9,945 bases of DNA from CANHEE01 sp043777755 (GTDB lineage Bacteria > Bacteroidota > Bacteroidia > Chitinophagales > Saprospiraceae): contig JAYWHK010000148.1 in NCBI GenBank assembly GCA_043777755.1, forward strand, positions 1-9,945. The letters are read 5' to 3'. The position numbers and the translations under genes are program-made. Below the pieces are notes generated by a model. That model worked only from the letters and a program-made list of their open reading frames with translations, made no database searches and had not been told where the DNA came from. Positions 1 through 7,656 of this stretch are shown piece after piece (the first letter of the stretch is position 1; each line of letters starts with the position of its first letter).

Positions 1-4
1 AGAC

Positions 5-1039
5 GTGAGTGAAGAAACCAAGATTTTTATCAAATCCATTGGAGAGAAAATCAATACTCAAAAAGGCGTTTTTACTGTTTTGGTAACTTTGGTTACACAT
101 AAAATCATTGACCCTAAACAAGATATAAGAAAGCATCAAACAAGTATGGCGGGTGGCTTTTCTGGTCGTTCAATTGATTATGGCTTTATCACACCAACTT
201 TAAAAGAAATTGGTTTGCCCTCTATGGCTGAAAGTGGTTGGCTAACTCGTTCTTTGGAACAACCTTATCCTTACAATTTAGATTACAATAGCAAAATCAG
301 CAACAAAGTTGTAAAAGAAGCATTTTTAAATATTTTGGACTTTGTAGAGAAAAATCCAACATCTGCAAAAAATATACTTCGCCTTCTATTAGCCGAAGCA
401 ATAGTATCAAAAAACGATGCTATTGTAGAAATTGTGCCATTAGAAAATCCCGAAAAATTGACCATTTCAAGTATCATAAAAGCATTAGACGAACATTTTA
501 AGACTAAATACGAAACTCATGGTGGCTCAAAACTACCAGTTTTGGCATTTTTCGCAATCTATAAGAACCTAATCAAAGAAATTGGAAGATATAAAGGCTG
601 TTCTTTGGCTGAAATGGGCAGTCATACTGCATCAGATAGAACTTCAAAGACCGCAGGAGATATTGAAATTTTCAAAAAGAAAGCCTTATTTGAAGCCATC
701 GAAATCAAGTTAGATAAAGCAGTTGATGTAACAATGGTAAGAATTGCAATTGAGAAAATTGCTCGTTATAATCCAGATCGATATTACATTTTATCCTACA
801 TTGGCATAAAAGAAAGCGACAAATTAGAAATTGCAGAATTGATAGACGACCTAAAATTAAAGCACGGTTGCCAAATTATAATAAATGGTCTTTTGCCAAC
901 AATCAAATATTATTTACGCTTGATTACTTCATTGGACGAGTTCATAACCAACTACAACAGTTTAATTGAAAGCGACCAAGAAATAAAGAAAATACACAAA
1001 ATAAAGTGGAATGAATTGATGGATAAGCACCTAAAATAA
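5..1039 (+). CDS. SacI-family type II restriction endonuclease
   Basis: Predicted 344-residue type II restriction endonuclease that would cut unmethylated double-stranded DNA in the cytoplasm. SacI itself recognises GAGCTC, but specificity here is unproven. Residues 38-94 carry the block I associate with the SacI family: QDIRKH, GGFSGRSIDYGFITP (50-64), then SGWLTRSLEQPYPY (77-90). A PD-(D/E)XK-like core follows: Asp219 in GDIEI, then Glu233-Ile-Lys235 in the strand AIEIKLDK. The length is about that of known family members. The GTG start at 5 is tentative, because the frame is open to the left edge; the next Met is residue 48, inside the conserved block and too late. GTG-A at 5-8 would overlap a TGA of an upstream gene in another frame, a typical coupled junction, and a cognate cytosine-5 methyltransferase is the expected partner. 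It is separated from the DISARM-like operon by 420 bases. The family call rests on recalled motifs, not on a search. Confidence 0.75.
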   Translation: MSEETKIFIKSIGEKINTQKGVFTVLVTLVTHKIIDPKQDIRKHQTSMAGGFSGRSIDYGFITPTLKEIGLPSMAESGWLTRSLEQPYPYNLDYNSKISNKVVKEAFLNILDFVEKNPTSAKNILRLLLAEAIVSKNDAIVEIVPLENPEKLTISSIIKALDEHFKTKYETHGGSKLPVLAFFAIYKNLIKEIGRYKGCSLAEMGSHTASDRTSKTAGDIEIFKKKALFEAIEIKLDKAVDVTMVRIAIEKIARYNPDRYYILSYIGIKESDKLEIAELIDDLKLKHGCQIIINGLLPTIKYYLRLITSLDEFITNYNSLIESDQEIKKIHKIKWNELMDKHLK

Positions 1040-1072
1040 AACCTAATAATATTCTAAAATGCACCCATCAAC

Positions 1073-1117
1073 GCACTCAACGGCAAGCACTCCTAAACGT
1101 CGTGCCTGCGTGAGTGC
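1073..1117. repeat. Imperfect inverted repeat downstream of the endonuclease gene
   Basis: GCACTCA at 1073-1079 pairs exactly with TGAGTGC at 1111-1117. The stem continues inward with bulges and one mismatch (CGGCAAGCAC against GTGCCTGCG) around a loop near 1091-1101. It starts 34 bases after the endonuclease stop codon. It could help end or stabilise that transcript, but no T-run follows it, so it is not called as an intrinsic terminator. Confidence 0.45.
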
Positions 1118-1120
1118 CAC

Positions 1121-1156
1121 CGTTCTCTCCAACTAGAAAGCAGAAAATAGAGAACG
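1121..1156. repeat. 8-bp inverted repeat
   Basis: CGTTCTCT at 1121-1128 is the exact reverse complement of AGAGAACG at 1149-1156, with a 20-base A-rich spacer. It lies directly after the 1073-1117 structure. The arms are short and such a match could arise by chance; it is listed because it is one of several consecutive inverted repeats in this gap. Confidence 0.3.
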
Positions 1157-1222
1157 AAAATCACAATAGAGAAAGTTTTTTTACAAATTTTTGAAGAAAT
1201 GCCATAGAAGTTTGAGCCGTGT

Positions 1223-1289
1223 AGCGGCACATTTAGCAAAATTTTTCTGCCGCAGGCGCAACACAGAAAATTTTACTAAAAGAGCCGCT
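1223..1289. repeat. Long imperfect palindrome
   Basis: The arms 1223-1249 and 1264-1289 are reverse complements over most of their length. AGCGGC (1223-1228) pairs with GCCGCT (1284-1289). A 3-base unpaired step follows, then TTTAGCAAAATTTTTCTG (1232-1249) pairs with CAGAAAATTTTACTAAA (1264-1280), with one mismatch and one extra T. The centre is C+G-rich (CCGCAGGCGCAACA, 1250-1263). The symmetry of both the outer GC blocks and the inner AT blocks makes chance unlikely. Function is unknown: it may be a dispersed intergenic repeat of the host, a structured leader RNA, or a remnant of a mobile element. Confidence 0.55.
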
Positions 1290-1333
1290 TGGCAATAGAA
1301 TTGGAACTCGTTGTGCAATCAACTAAACGCAAC

Positions 1334-1356
1334 AAAAAAGGCGGGCTTCGCCCGCC
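1334..1356 (-). terminator. Leftward intrinsic terminator-like hairpin
   Basis: A perfect 7-bp G+C stem, GGCGGGC (1340-1346) and GCCCGCC (1350-1356), closes on a 3-base loop. Six A residues at 1334-1339 lie on its left. Read on the minus strand this is a GC hairpin followed by TTTTTT, the classic intrinsic terminator layout, so it would stop transcription running leftward. On the plus strand no T-run follows. No minus-strand gene is visible to its right in this window, so its natural client is unclear. Confidence 0.5.
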
Positions 1357-1393
1357 CAACAACAATAGCGGCATCCGCCGCTATTGTTGTTGG
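1356..1393. repeat. Perfect 17-bp inverted repeat with 4-base loop
   Basis: The arm at 1356-1372 (CCAACAACAATAGCGGC) is the exact reverse complement of 1377-1393, with the loop ATCC between them. It abuts, and shares one base with, the leftward terminator hairpin. It ends 66 bases before the drmE start codon. In RNA it would form a very stable stem. No T-run follows on either side, so it is not a simple terminator. It may be a leader structure, a barrier to read-through from the endonuclease gene, an operator, or part of a repeated intergenic element. Confidence 0.7.
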
Positions 1394-1459
1394 CAATCAC
1401 ACATATAATAATGAAACAAATATAAAATAATTGCGTTCTCATGTAGAAAATCTTAAAAA

Positions 1460-4018
1460 ATGCCATTAAACAATTACATTTCAGTATTAAAAAAACAAAA
1501 AGCACAATTATTTGAAGACGAAAAAATAAGGGAATTTGGAAGCAGTGACTTTCAAGTTACCATATTCTCCTTTCTACAAAAAATCTTTTCTTTTGATGAT
1601 ACCAATAATTATCAAATTGTAATTCCTGACAGAAATTTCCAAGACGATATTATTTCTACGGTTGTACTTTGTACAGCACTAACGAAGTATTTTTCTACTG
1701 AACCACAAGAATTTAATGAAATAACTATTCAAACAGGAGATTATGTCTATAACTATGTAAATAATACTACCTGTAAATTTATAAGAAAGCAAGAAAATTG
1801 TTGGGTGTGTACTCTTGTGAATGAAAACAGAGCCAATTCTAATGCCAATACTGAAATTTATTTACGAGAAAATACTATCCGCCAATGCGTAATTTTAAAA
1901 AATATTCGAGGCTATACTTGGACAAGAGAAAGTTTACGTACTTATTTTAAAGCATATTTAGATTTTTTCAAACACTACATTCCACAAGGAAAAACATTTG
2001 AAGCCTTAACAAAGTTCAACTCCAAATCGCTGATTATCAGCGATAAATCTGTTGTTGATAGTTTGAAAAATATACCTTATCGCTACAACCTTGGTCAGTT
2101 AAATCTTCCTATCGAGCCAATGATTGAAATAGTTAGAAATTGGGATGAAGCGGAAAAAGCATTAGAGAGTGACGATAAAATTGAAGAAATTATTATCATT
2201 GGAAAGAATAAATATCAAGATCAAATTGGTAATATTATTAATTTCAAAAATGGGAGTAGCACGATTAAAAAAATCATTTTGATTGGTTCTGAAAAAGCTA
2301 ATACAAATGCTGAATTTGTATCTTGGCATTGGACGTTGGAAGAAGTCAATTTACTTTCTAACGTAACTAATGATTTTCCATTTTCAAGAAAAAATGTCAA
2401 AGATGATACTTTGATTAATGCTTTTCAATCATTGCAATCTATTGAAAATGAGTTAGTTGGAAAAGGGTTGATAAAAAGTGAAGTGCAATCAACGCTTAGA
2501 AGTTTGTTTGCTCCAATGCAACGTTTAGTTACAAAACTGAATGAAGAACAAGCCAATAAACGTTTAGAAATAGTCAAAAATGATTTAGAAGCACATGACA
2601 AAAACTTCCAAATAATATGCGATAATGCAAATTTTGGAAACGAGTTGAAAAATGACCTAAAAACTAAGATTTTGAATGTTTTTTCAACAATAATTGAACA
2701 TTTTAAAAGTAAAAATAGCAAGTTGGATTTTGCTTTTGATATGTGTAAAAGTGAAGAAAAATCTATCCGCATTGTCACCGATAATCGTTATTGTGAGCAG
2801 TTAAATATTTTTATCAAACAAAATAAAGATAAAATTAGACGAACAAAAGCCATTTCTGTAAGGGATTTTGAGGATGTAATACTTGGTAAAACTCTAATCG
2901 ACAATCCCAAAGGCATACATTTTGTATTTCCTTATATTTATCTGAAATATGACAATCCTTCGTGGTATTATTATCTTTTGCAGAAAGCAAAAAGTTACGG
3001 AACGGTTACGCTTTTGCAATATGAAGGAATAGAAGAACAACGTAATGATGCTTTTGAGCAATTTTATAAAAAAGAAAACTTAAAAAGACTTACTTCGCCC
3101 GATAGACTAAAATTTGTTGATTTTGAGTTTGAAATTCCAAAAGAAGACGTGATTTTAGAAGAGCAAGTAATAACAAATAGCATAGAGGAAGAAATCAAGC
3201 AAAATAAAGATTTTTTTGCAAAATTTTTAGTTTTTGATGATGATATTAAGAATAAACGTAGAGCCGCAGAGATTTTTGGTACTGATGAAACCAACGATGA
3301 TAATACGGTAGTTAGAAATCCTGCCGATAGAACAAAATATAAAATTACGCTACAAAATGCACCCGAATATGAGTATTTTGGAAGTGATGTTTTCGCTATT
3401 CCTAATGGAAATAGTTACACTCAAATAGAATGTAGAAACTTAAAAAAAGGCGATAGTGTAGCGTTTTTTGATGTTAATTTTGATAATTGTTTTCCCATCT
3501 TAAAAACAATCAAAGATAAAGACGTACAAAGCGTTGTCAATGAGATAGTTGTAGCGAGTAAAGAATGGCGAAATTGGTTGAAAACATTAATTGAAAACAA
3601 AACGATTTTTCTAAAAAGTAAAGAAAAAGGAGAAAATGAAGTATTTGCAAAAGCCCAACCAAGTGTAGTTAAAACAACTTTTTTGTCGTGGGCATCAAAT
3701 AATAGTGAGTATTTTTTTCCTCGTTCTAATGACGATTTGAAAAAAATACTTGAATATTATCCACGAATTAAAATAGAAAGTGAACGCCCTGCATTGATAG
3801 AAAGAGGAAAACAAATATTTGAACTCAAACAAAAAAATACAGGCTTACGTGAAATCGTTACAAAACTAAACATAGAATTGACCTTATATTTATGCGATAA
3901 AAATATAAAATCACAATTGGATATTTTGTCAAAAATGACTGATAATCAAATAATTACACTTTTAAACACTAAATCAAATCAACGAGTTATTTCGGTCAAT
4001 AAAATTGAATATGTATGA
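1460..4018 (+). CDS. drmE: Probable DISARM class 2 protein DrmE
   Basis: An 852-residue cytoplasmic protein with no signal peptide or membrane segment. The call rests on its place directly before drmA with an ATGA overlap, its size, and an architecture like what I recall of DrmE; the biochemical role of DrmE is not known. Alternating strand/helix segments occur near residues 50-120 (YQIVIPDRNF at 51-60), 186-300 (KSLIISDK at 189-196, IEEIIIIGKN at 241-250, IKKIILIG at 269-276) and 435-525 (SIRIVTDN at 435-442, KGIHFVFPYIYL at 484-495, GTVTLLQYEG at 514-523). These resemble RecA/Rossmann-type folds, but I see no Walker A or DExx box. A charged helical stretch lies at about 315-430. The C-terminal part has a small beta-rich segment (NLKKGDSVAFFD, 660-671) and a possible helix-turn-helix near 734-763. 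The ATG at 1460 is the first in frame. An unrelated operon partner of DrmA/DrmB remains possible. Confidence 0.62.
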   Translation: MPLNNYISVLKKQKAQLFEDEKIREFGSSDFQVTIFSFLQKIFSFDDTNNYQIVIPDRNFQDDIISTVVLCTALTKYFSTEPQEFNEITIQTGDYVYNYVNNTTCKFIRKQENCWVCTLVNENRANSNANTEIYLRENTIRQCVILKNIRGYTWTRESLRTYFKAYLDFFKHYIPQGKTFEALTKFNSKSLIISDKSVVDSLKNIPYRYNLGQLNLPIEPMIEIVRNWDEAEKALESDDKIEEIIIIGKNKYQDQIGNIINFKNGSSTIKKIILIGSEKANTNAEFVSWHWTLEEVNLLSNVTNDFPFSRKNVKDDTLINAFQSLQSIENELVGKGLIKSEVQSTLRSLFAPMQRLVTKLNEEQANKRLEIVKNDLEAHDKNFQIICDNANFGNELKNDLKTKILNVFSTIIEHFKSKNSKLDFAFDMCKSEEKSIRIVTDNRYCEQLNIFIKQNKDKIRRTKAISVRDFEDVILGKTLIDNPKGIHFVFPYIYLKYDNPSWYYYLLQKAKSYGTVTLLQYEGIEEQRNDAFEQFYKKENLKRLTSPDRLKFVDFEFEIPKEDVILEEQVITNSIEEEIKQNKDFFAKFLVFDDDIKNKRRAAEIFGTDETNDDNTVVRNPADRTKYKITLQNAPEYEYFGSDVFAIPNGNSYTQIECRNLKKGDSVAFFDVNFDNCFPILKTIKDKDVQSVVNEIVVASKEWRNWLKTLIENKTIFLKSKEKGENEVFAKAQPSVVKTTFLSWASNNSEYFFPRSNDDLKKILEYYPRIKIESERPALIERGKQIFELKQKNTGLREIVTKLNIELTLYLCDKNIKSQLDILSKMTDNQIITLLNTKSNQRVISVNKIEYV

Positions 4019-7000
4019 AACCAAGAAACTATTTTATCAATAGAATACAGCGCAACTTGATTGGTCCGGGTGCTGATAACTTCGGTTTGCCAGATGCGGA
4101 GGAAATTTTAATCAATATGCCTTTGCAAACTTATTATTCTGCGGTCTTATTTCCAGAGAGCCAAGAGCCTAATGAATTGGGTTTTGCCGACACTATTCAA
4201 GCGCAAATCACAATAGACGATGATGAAAAAGCAGAAGATGAAAGCTCAGAAATAGTGCATGAAAGCGAACCAAACGAAGAAAAACAACAACATAAACAAT
4301 TTGATGCCAAAGAAAATAGCGAAAAGACATATACACAAGCCAATAGTTATTTTCCAACTAATTTTGGCTTGACTTTTTGTGTTCCCAAGTCAGTAAATAC
4401 AGTCAGTGTTCAGTTCGTCGCAGGGCATTATGAATTGGTAAAAGAGTTGTCGGAGCGAAAAGTTAAAATTGATAAAGATAAATATAATGCCTTGATAAAT
4501 GATGTAAATTGTCCTTTTTCTGAAAACTTGGGTTATTCAGAAGACGGTTATATGTTTTTGACAAGTGAGATTGTAGATGCGAAATCAAGGATAATAAATT
4601 TTCTGAAAAGTACTGAATATAGACACAAAGAAGCGATTGAAAAATTAGAGTTTTTTGCTTACAAGCAATCGCTATTCAAACGCAAACAACTGTCAGAAAT
4701 AATTGATATTCAATTGGATAGCAGTGTAAATGAATACGAAGTTTTTAAAATTGAAAATAATGTTATTGCAAAATGTTATTTAAAAATCATTCCCAAAGGC
4801 AATGATATATTTGTAAAAATTTTACTAAAAAACACAAACGAAAAACACCCAAAAACAAAATTTAGCAATGGTAATGAGGTGCTAAATTCAAAATGCCTTT
4901 TTCAAACAGAAATAAGTGTAAATGGCTTAGAATTAAAGCCTTACAAAAATTATATTGCCCAAAATGACTTTGATAAAGAAGCAACAATTATCAATTACCA
5001 ATATCGCAATTTGCATCACTACGGCATCGGTCATGGCTGCGCCGTTACTTGGGAAAAATCCGAAAATCCAACTTGGATAAAAACTACTTTTTTACCAGAA
5101 GTAAAAATAAATGGCGTTAGTCAAGATTTTAGAGAAGGGCAAGAATATTTGAAAGAAATTGCAAAAGTCAAAAACCTGTCCGTTTGGTCTAAACTCACAC
5201 AAGCGGAGATTTGTGACCAATTAGAAAATTTTGCTAATGCGTATAGTACTTGGATTGAAGAACAGAAAAATGAAGCAACCAAAACACCTGATTTTAAACA
5301 AATTACAGACGAAATTATAGCAAAACAAGCCTATAATCACGAGCGTTTATTGTCCAATATTAAAATATTGCGTATAAATATGAGCGTTTTTAAGTGTTTT
5401 CAATTGGCAAATACCGCAATGTATATCCAAATGATTATTTCAAGAGATGATAGATTTGGAAAAAAAGAGAAATTCTTAAAAGAAATTGAAGATTTATTGA
5501 AAGATAATGACTTGAAATACAACGATTTATCTTTTTTCAAAAATTATAACGCACAAGAACCCGTTTATCGTCCTTTTCAGTTAGCCTTTTTCTTGCTGAA
5601 CATCGAAAGTATGATAAATGTGGAAGATGAAGATAGGCAAAAACGAGTAGATTTATTGTGGTTTCCTACGGGCGGTGGTAAAACCGAAGCCTATCTTTGC
5701 GTTACTGCCTTTACTATTTTTTGGCGTAGAATGGAAAATCCCAATAATTATGAAGGTGTTTCTGTTATTATGCGCTACACTTTACGCTTATTGACAGCGC
5801 AACAATTTGAACGTGCAAGTCGCTTGATTTGTGCTATGGAATTTTTGAGGCAAAAGCAAAATGAATTGAATATCAATAATTTAGGTAACGAACCAATTAC
5901 GATAGGTATGTGGGTCGGTGCTGCAACTTCGCCCAATAGTTTTGAAGAAGCACACAAAAAACTCTGTACCGCCAATGATAGTTTGCAAAGTGCGCTCAAT
6001 AAAAATAGTCTTTCAATTGCCGAAGAAAGAAACGTTTTTCAGTTGTCTTCTTGTCCTTTTTGTGGTAGCAAATTAATCAATCAAAATCCAGCAAATAATG
6101 AATATATACATGGTTTTTCGTCCAGTAATAACAGTTTTAAAATCAAATGTTTAAACCAAAAATGCTGTTTTAAATCTGAAATCCCGTTGCAGGTGGTAGA
6201 TGAAGCACTTTACAATAAGCCGCCTACGTTGCTTTTTGCAACAGTGGATAAATTCGCTCAATTATCACACAGAGAAGAAGGTCATATATTTTTCAATTCA
6301 CTATCAGATGGACTGCCACCTGATTTGATTATTCAAGATGAGTTACACCTTTTGAATGGGCCTTTGGGTTCTATTGTTGGGCTTTTTGAGTTTATGGTGG
6401 AGTTGCTTTGTACAAAAGGCAATCGCAAACCTAAAATTATTGCTTCGACAGCAACCACTCGAAATACTGATGAGCAAATTGCCAATTTGTATGGAAATAG
6501 AGCCGTCAATATTTTTCCACCACAAGGTATTAGTTACGATGATAGCTATTTTTCAAGGACAACTGATGAAAGTAAGCGAAAACACATTGGGTTTATGCCA
6601 ACAGGAAAAACGGGTATGGATAGTCAAGTGAGAGCCTTACTCCCTGCGCTACTTTTTGCAAGAATAGAGTTATACAAAAATGATAAAGTCAATTTTGGCG
6701 ATTATTGGACAATCGTTTCTTACTACAATTCACTTAAAGACGTTGGTAAAATTTATAATAAAGTTGGCGATGAAGTAATTGGCGACTTACAAAAACAACA
6801 CCGCAAATGGAGTTATGATACACCATTTTTTGAATTTAATCATCGTGGTTTGGTTAGTAGAACAACGGAATTGACAAGCCGTATTGACAGCAGCAAGATA
6901 AAAAGCACTTTGAAAGAGTTAGAAATTAGTCCAAATGTAGAAAAGAAAACTAGTGAAAAAGGAAATGAATATTGGAAAATAAATAACGTTTCTGACTTGG

Positions 7001-7656
7001 TTTTAGCATCAAATATGTTTTCAGTAGGCATTGATATTGAGCGTTTAAATATTATGCTTATGAATGGTCAATCAAAAAATATTGCAGAGTATATACAAGC
7101 ATCAAGTCGTGTAGCACGTAAACATGAAGGCTTGGTAATCAATTTGTTAGATGCCAATAGAGCGAGAGAAAAATCATATTTTGAGCATTATGTGCCATTT
7201 CATCAAGCCTACTATAAATATGTTGAGCCGCTTACAGTAACACCTTTTACAGCCACCACTTTTGAAAAGGTTTTAAATACGATTTTGGTTTGTTATGTTA
7301 GGCACATTGGACATTTGAATAAGAATAACCAAGCGCATGATTTTACAGGAATTGTGCAAGATTTAATTTCAAAAATACAAGTGCGAATACCTGACAATGA
7401 GCAAGTTATGAAATCAGAAGCAGAAGAAATCATAAAACGTTTTGCGGAAGATTGGGCAAGTAAAATTATTACTAAAACTGCAACAAACGAAAAATTGATG
7501 TATAAAAACGACTTAATTCAAAAAACTGAAAAACAAGACGATTGGAGTTTAATGAACTCAATGCGAGAGGTTGATACATCAAGTCTTATCAAAATCAATA
7601 TTTTTAACAAAAACGAAAAACAAGATAAGCAAGAAGAAGATGGCGAAGAAAATTAA
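4015..7656 (+). CDS. drmA: DISARM SF2 helicase DrmA
   Basis: A 1213-residue ATP-dependent superfamily 2 helicase, the motor subunit of DISARM, which works with DrmB on DNA. The N-terminus (IGPGADNFGLPDAEE, 16-30, then Tyr40 to Phe46) fits DrmA. An acidic, low-complexity stretch spans about 68-105. FQL at the Q-motif position is followed by Walker A FPTGGGKTEAYL (GGGKT at 553-557). Next come the DrmA hallmark MRYTLRLLTAQQFERA (586-601), a zinc-ribbon-like CPFC (680-683) paired with Cys712 and Cys717, the DExH box DELH (775-778) and motif III SATAT-like STAT (811-814). Motif V SVGIDIE (1003-1009), motif VI QASSRVAR (1028-1035) and VEPLTVTPF (1070-1078) complete the set. All catalytic motifs are intact. 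The ATG at 4015 overlaps the previous stop in ATGA, and the end overlaps drmB by 17 bases, so the three genes are probably translationally coupled. Confidence 0.95.
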   Translation: MKPRNYFINRIQRNLIGPGADNFGLPDAEEILINMPLQTYYSAVLFPESQEPNELGFADTIQAQITIDDDEKAEDESSEIVHESEPNEEKQQHKQFDAKENSEKTYTQANSYFPTNFGLTFCVPKSVNTVSVQFVAGHYELVKELSERKVKIDKDKYNALINDVNCPFSENLGYSEDGYMFLTSEIVDAKSRIINFLKSTEYRHKEAIEKLEFFAYKQSLFKRKQLSEIIDIQLDSSVNEYEVFKIENNVIAKCYLKIIPKGNDIFVKILLKNTNEKHPKTKFSNGNEVLNSKCLFQTEISVNGLELKPYKNYIAQNDFDKEATIINYQYRNLHHYGIGHGCAVTWEKSENPTWIKTTFLPEVKINGVSQDFREGQEYLKEIAKVKNLSVWSKLTQAEICDQLENFANAYSTWIEEQKNEATKTPDFKQITDEIIAKQAYNHERLLSNIKILRINMSVFKCFQLANTAMYIQMIISRDDRFGKKEKFLKEIEDLLKDNDLKYNDLSFFKNYNAQEPVYRPFQLAFFLLNIESMINVEDEDRQKRVDLLWFPTGGGKTEAYLCVTAFTIFWRRMENPNNYEGVSVIMRYTLRLLTAQQFERASRLICAMEFLRQKQNELNINNLGNEPITIGMWVGAATSPNSFEEAHKKLCTANDSLQSALNKNSLSIAEERNVFQLSSCPFCGSKLINQNPANNEYIHGFSSSNNSFKIKCLNQKCCFKSEIPLQVVDEALYNKPPTLLFATVDKFAQLSHREEGHIFFNSLSDGLPPDLIIQDELHLLNGPLGSIVGLFEFMVELLCTKGNRKPKIIASTATTRNTDEQIANLYGNRAVNIFPPQGISYDDSYFSRTTDESKRKHIGFMPTGKTGMDSQVRALLPALLFARIELYKNDKVNFGDYWTIVSYYNSLKDVGKIYNKVGDEVIGDLQKQHRKWSYDTPFFEFNHRGLVSRTTELTSRIDSSKIKSTLKELEISPNVEKKTSEKGNEYWKINNVSDLVLASNMFSVGIDIERLNIMLMNGQSKNIAEYIQASSRVARKHEGLVINLLDANRAREKSYFEHYVPFHQAYYKYVEPLTVTPFTATTFEKVLNTILVCYVRHIGHLNKNNQAHDFTGIVQDLISKIQVRIPDNEQVMKSEAEEIIKRFAEDWASKIITKTATNEKLMYKNDLIQKTEKQDDWSLMNSMREVDTSSLIKINIFNKNEKQDKQEEDGEEN

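Larger units (their letters stand above)
1040..1459. other. Non-coding gap rich in inverted repeats, leader of the drmE-drmA-drmB operon
   Basis: I see no credible gene in these 420 bases. The stretch holds at least five inverted repeats (1073-1117, 1121-1156, 1223-1289, 1340-1356, 1356-1393) and looks richer in G+C than the genes on either side. The promoter of the operon should lie here or further upstream. The last 65 bases before the ATG are AT-rich and include TATAAT at 1404-1409, but I found neither a TAnnTTTG box nor a well-spaced upstream element, so no promoter is called. The leader just before the ATG at 1460 is A-rich with no clear Shine-Dalgarno sequence, which is common in Bacteroidota. 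Confidence 0.6.

Noticed and set aside
1059..1136. Small open frame of 25 residues on the plus strand in the intergenic gap, beginning MHPSTHSTAS
   Set aside because: No ribosome binding site, unusual composition for this AT-rich genome, and it runs straight through two inverted repeats that explain the sequence better.
1040..1400. Integron attC site or CRISPR repeat in the inverted-repeat gap
   Set aside because: No paired RYYYAAC and GTTRRRY boxes with attC geometry were found, and there are no evenly spaced direct repeats with spacers.
1394..1459. Promoter of the drmE operon at TATAAT 1404-1409
   Set aside because: The hexamer sits in AT-rich DNA where it is expected by chance, no well-spaced -35/-33 element was found, and no TAnnTTTG box is present; left as unlocated.
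1323..1505. Minus-strand open frame of 60 residues over the hairpins and drmE start
   Set aside because: It crosses both strong hairpins and the drmE start, is Cys-rich and low in plausibility, and has no family resemblance.
2425..2778. Minus-strand 117-residue open frame inside drmE
   Set aside because: Leu/Ser/Phe-rich antisense shadow of an AT-rich Lys/Glu/Asn-coding stretch, with no leader or motif of its own.
6356..6631. Plus-strand 91-residue open frame inside drmA
   Set aside because: It lies in an alternate frame across the conserved helicase region after the DExH box; an out-of-frame shadow of drmA.
7571..7639. Longer N-terminus for DrmB starting at ATG 7571
   Set aside because: The extra 23 residues lie entirely inside the drmA reading region and have no family counterpart; ATG 7640 with a purine-rich leader is better.
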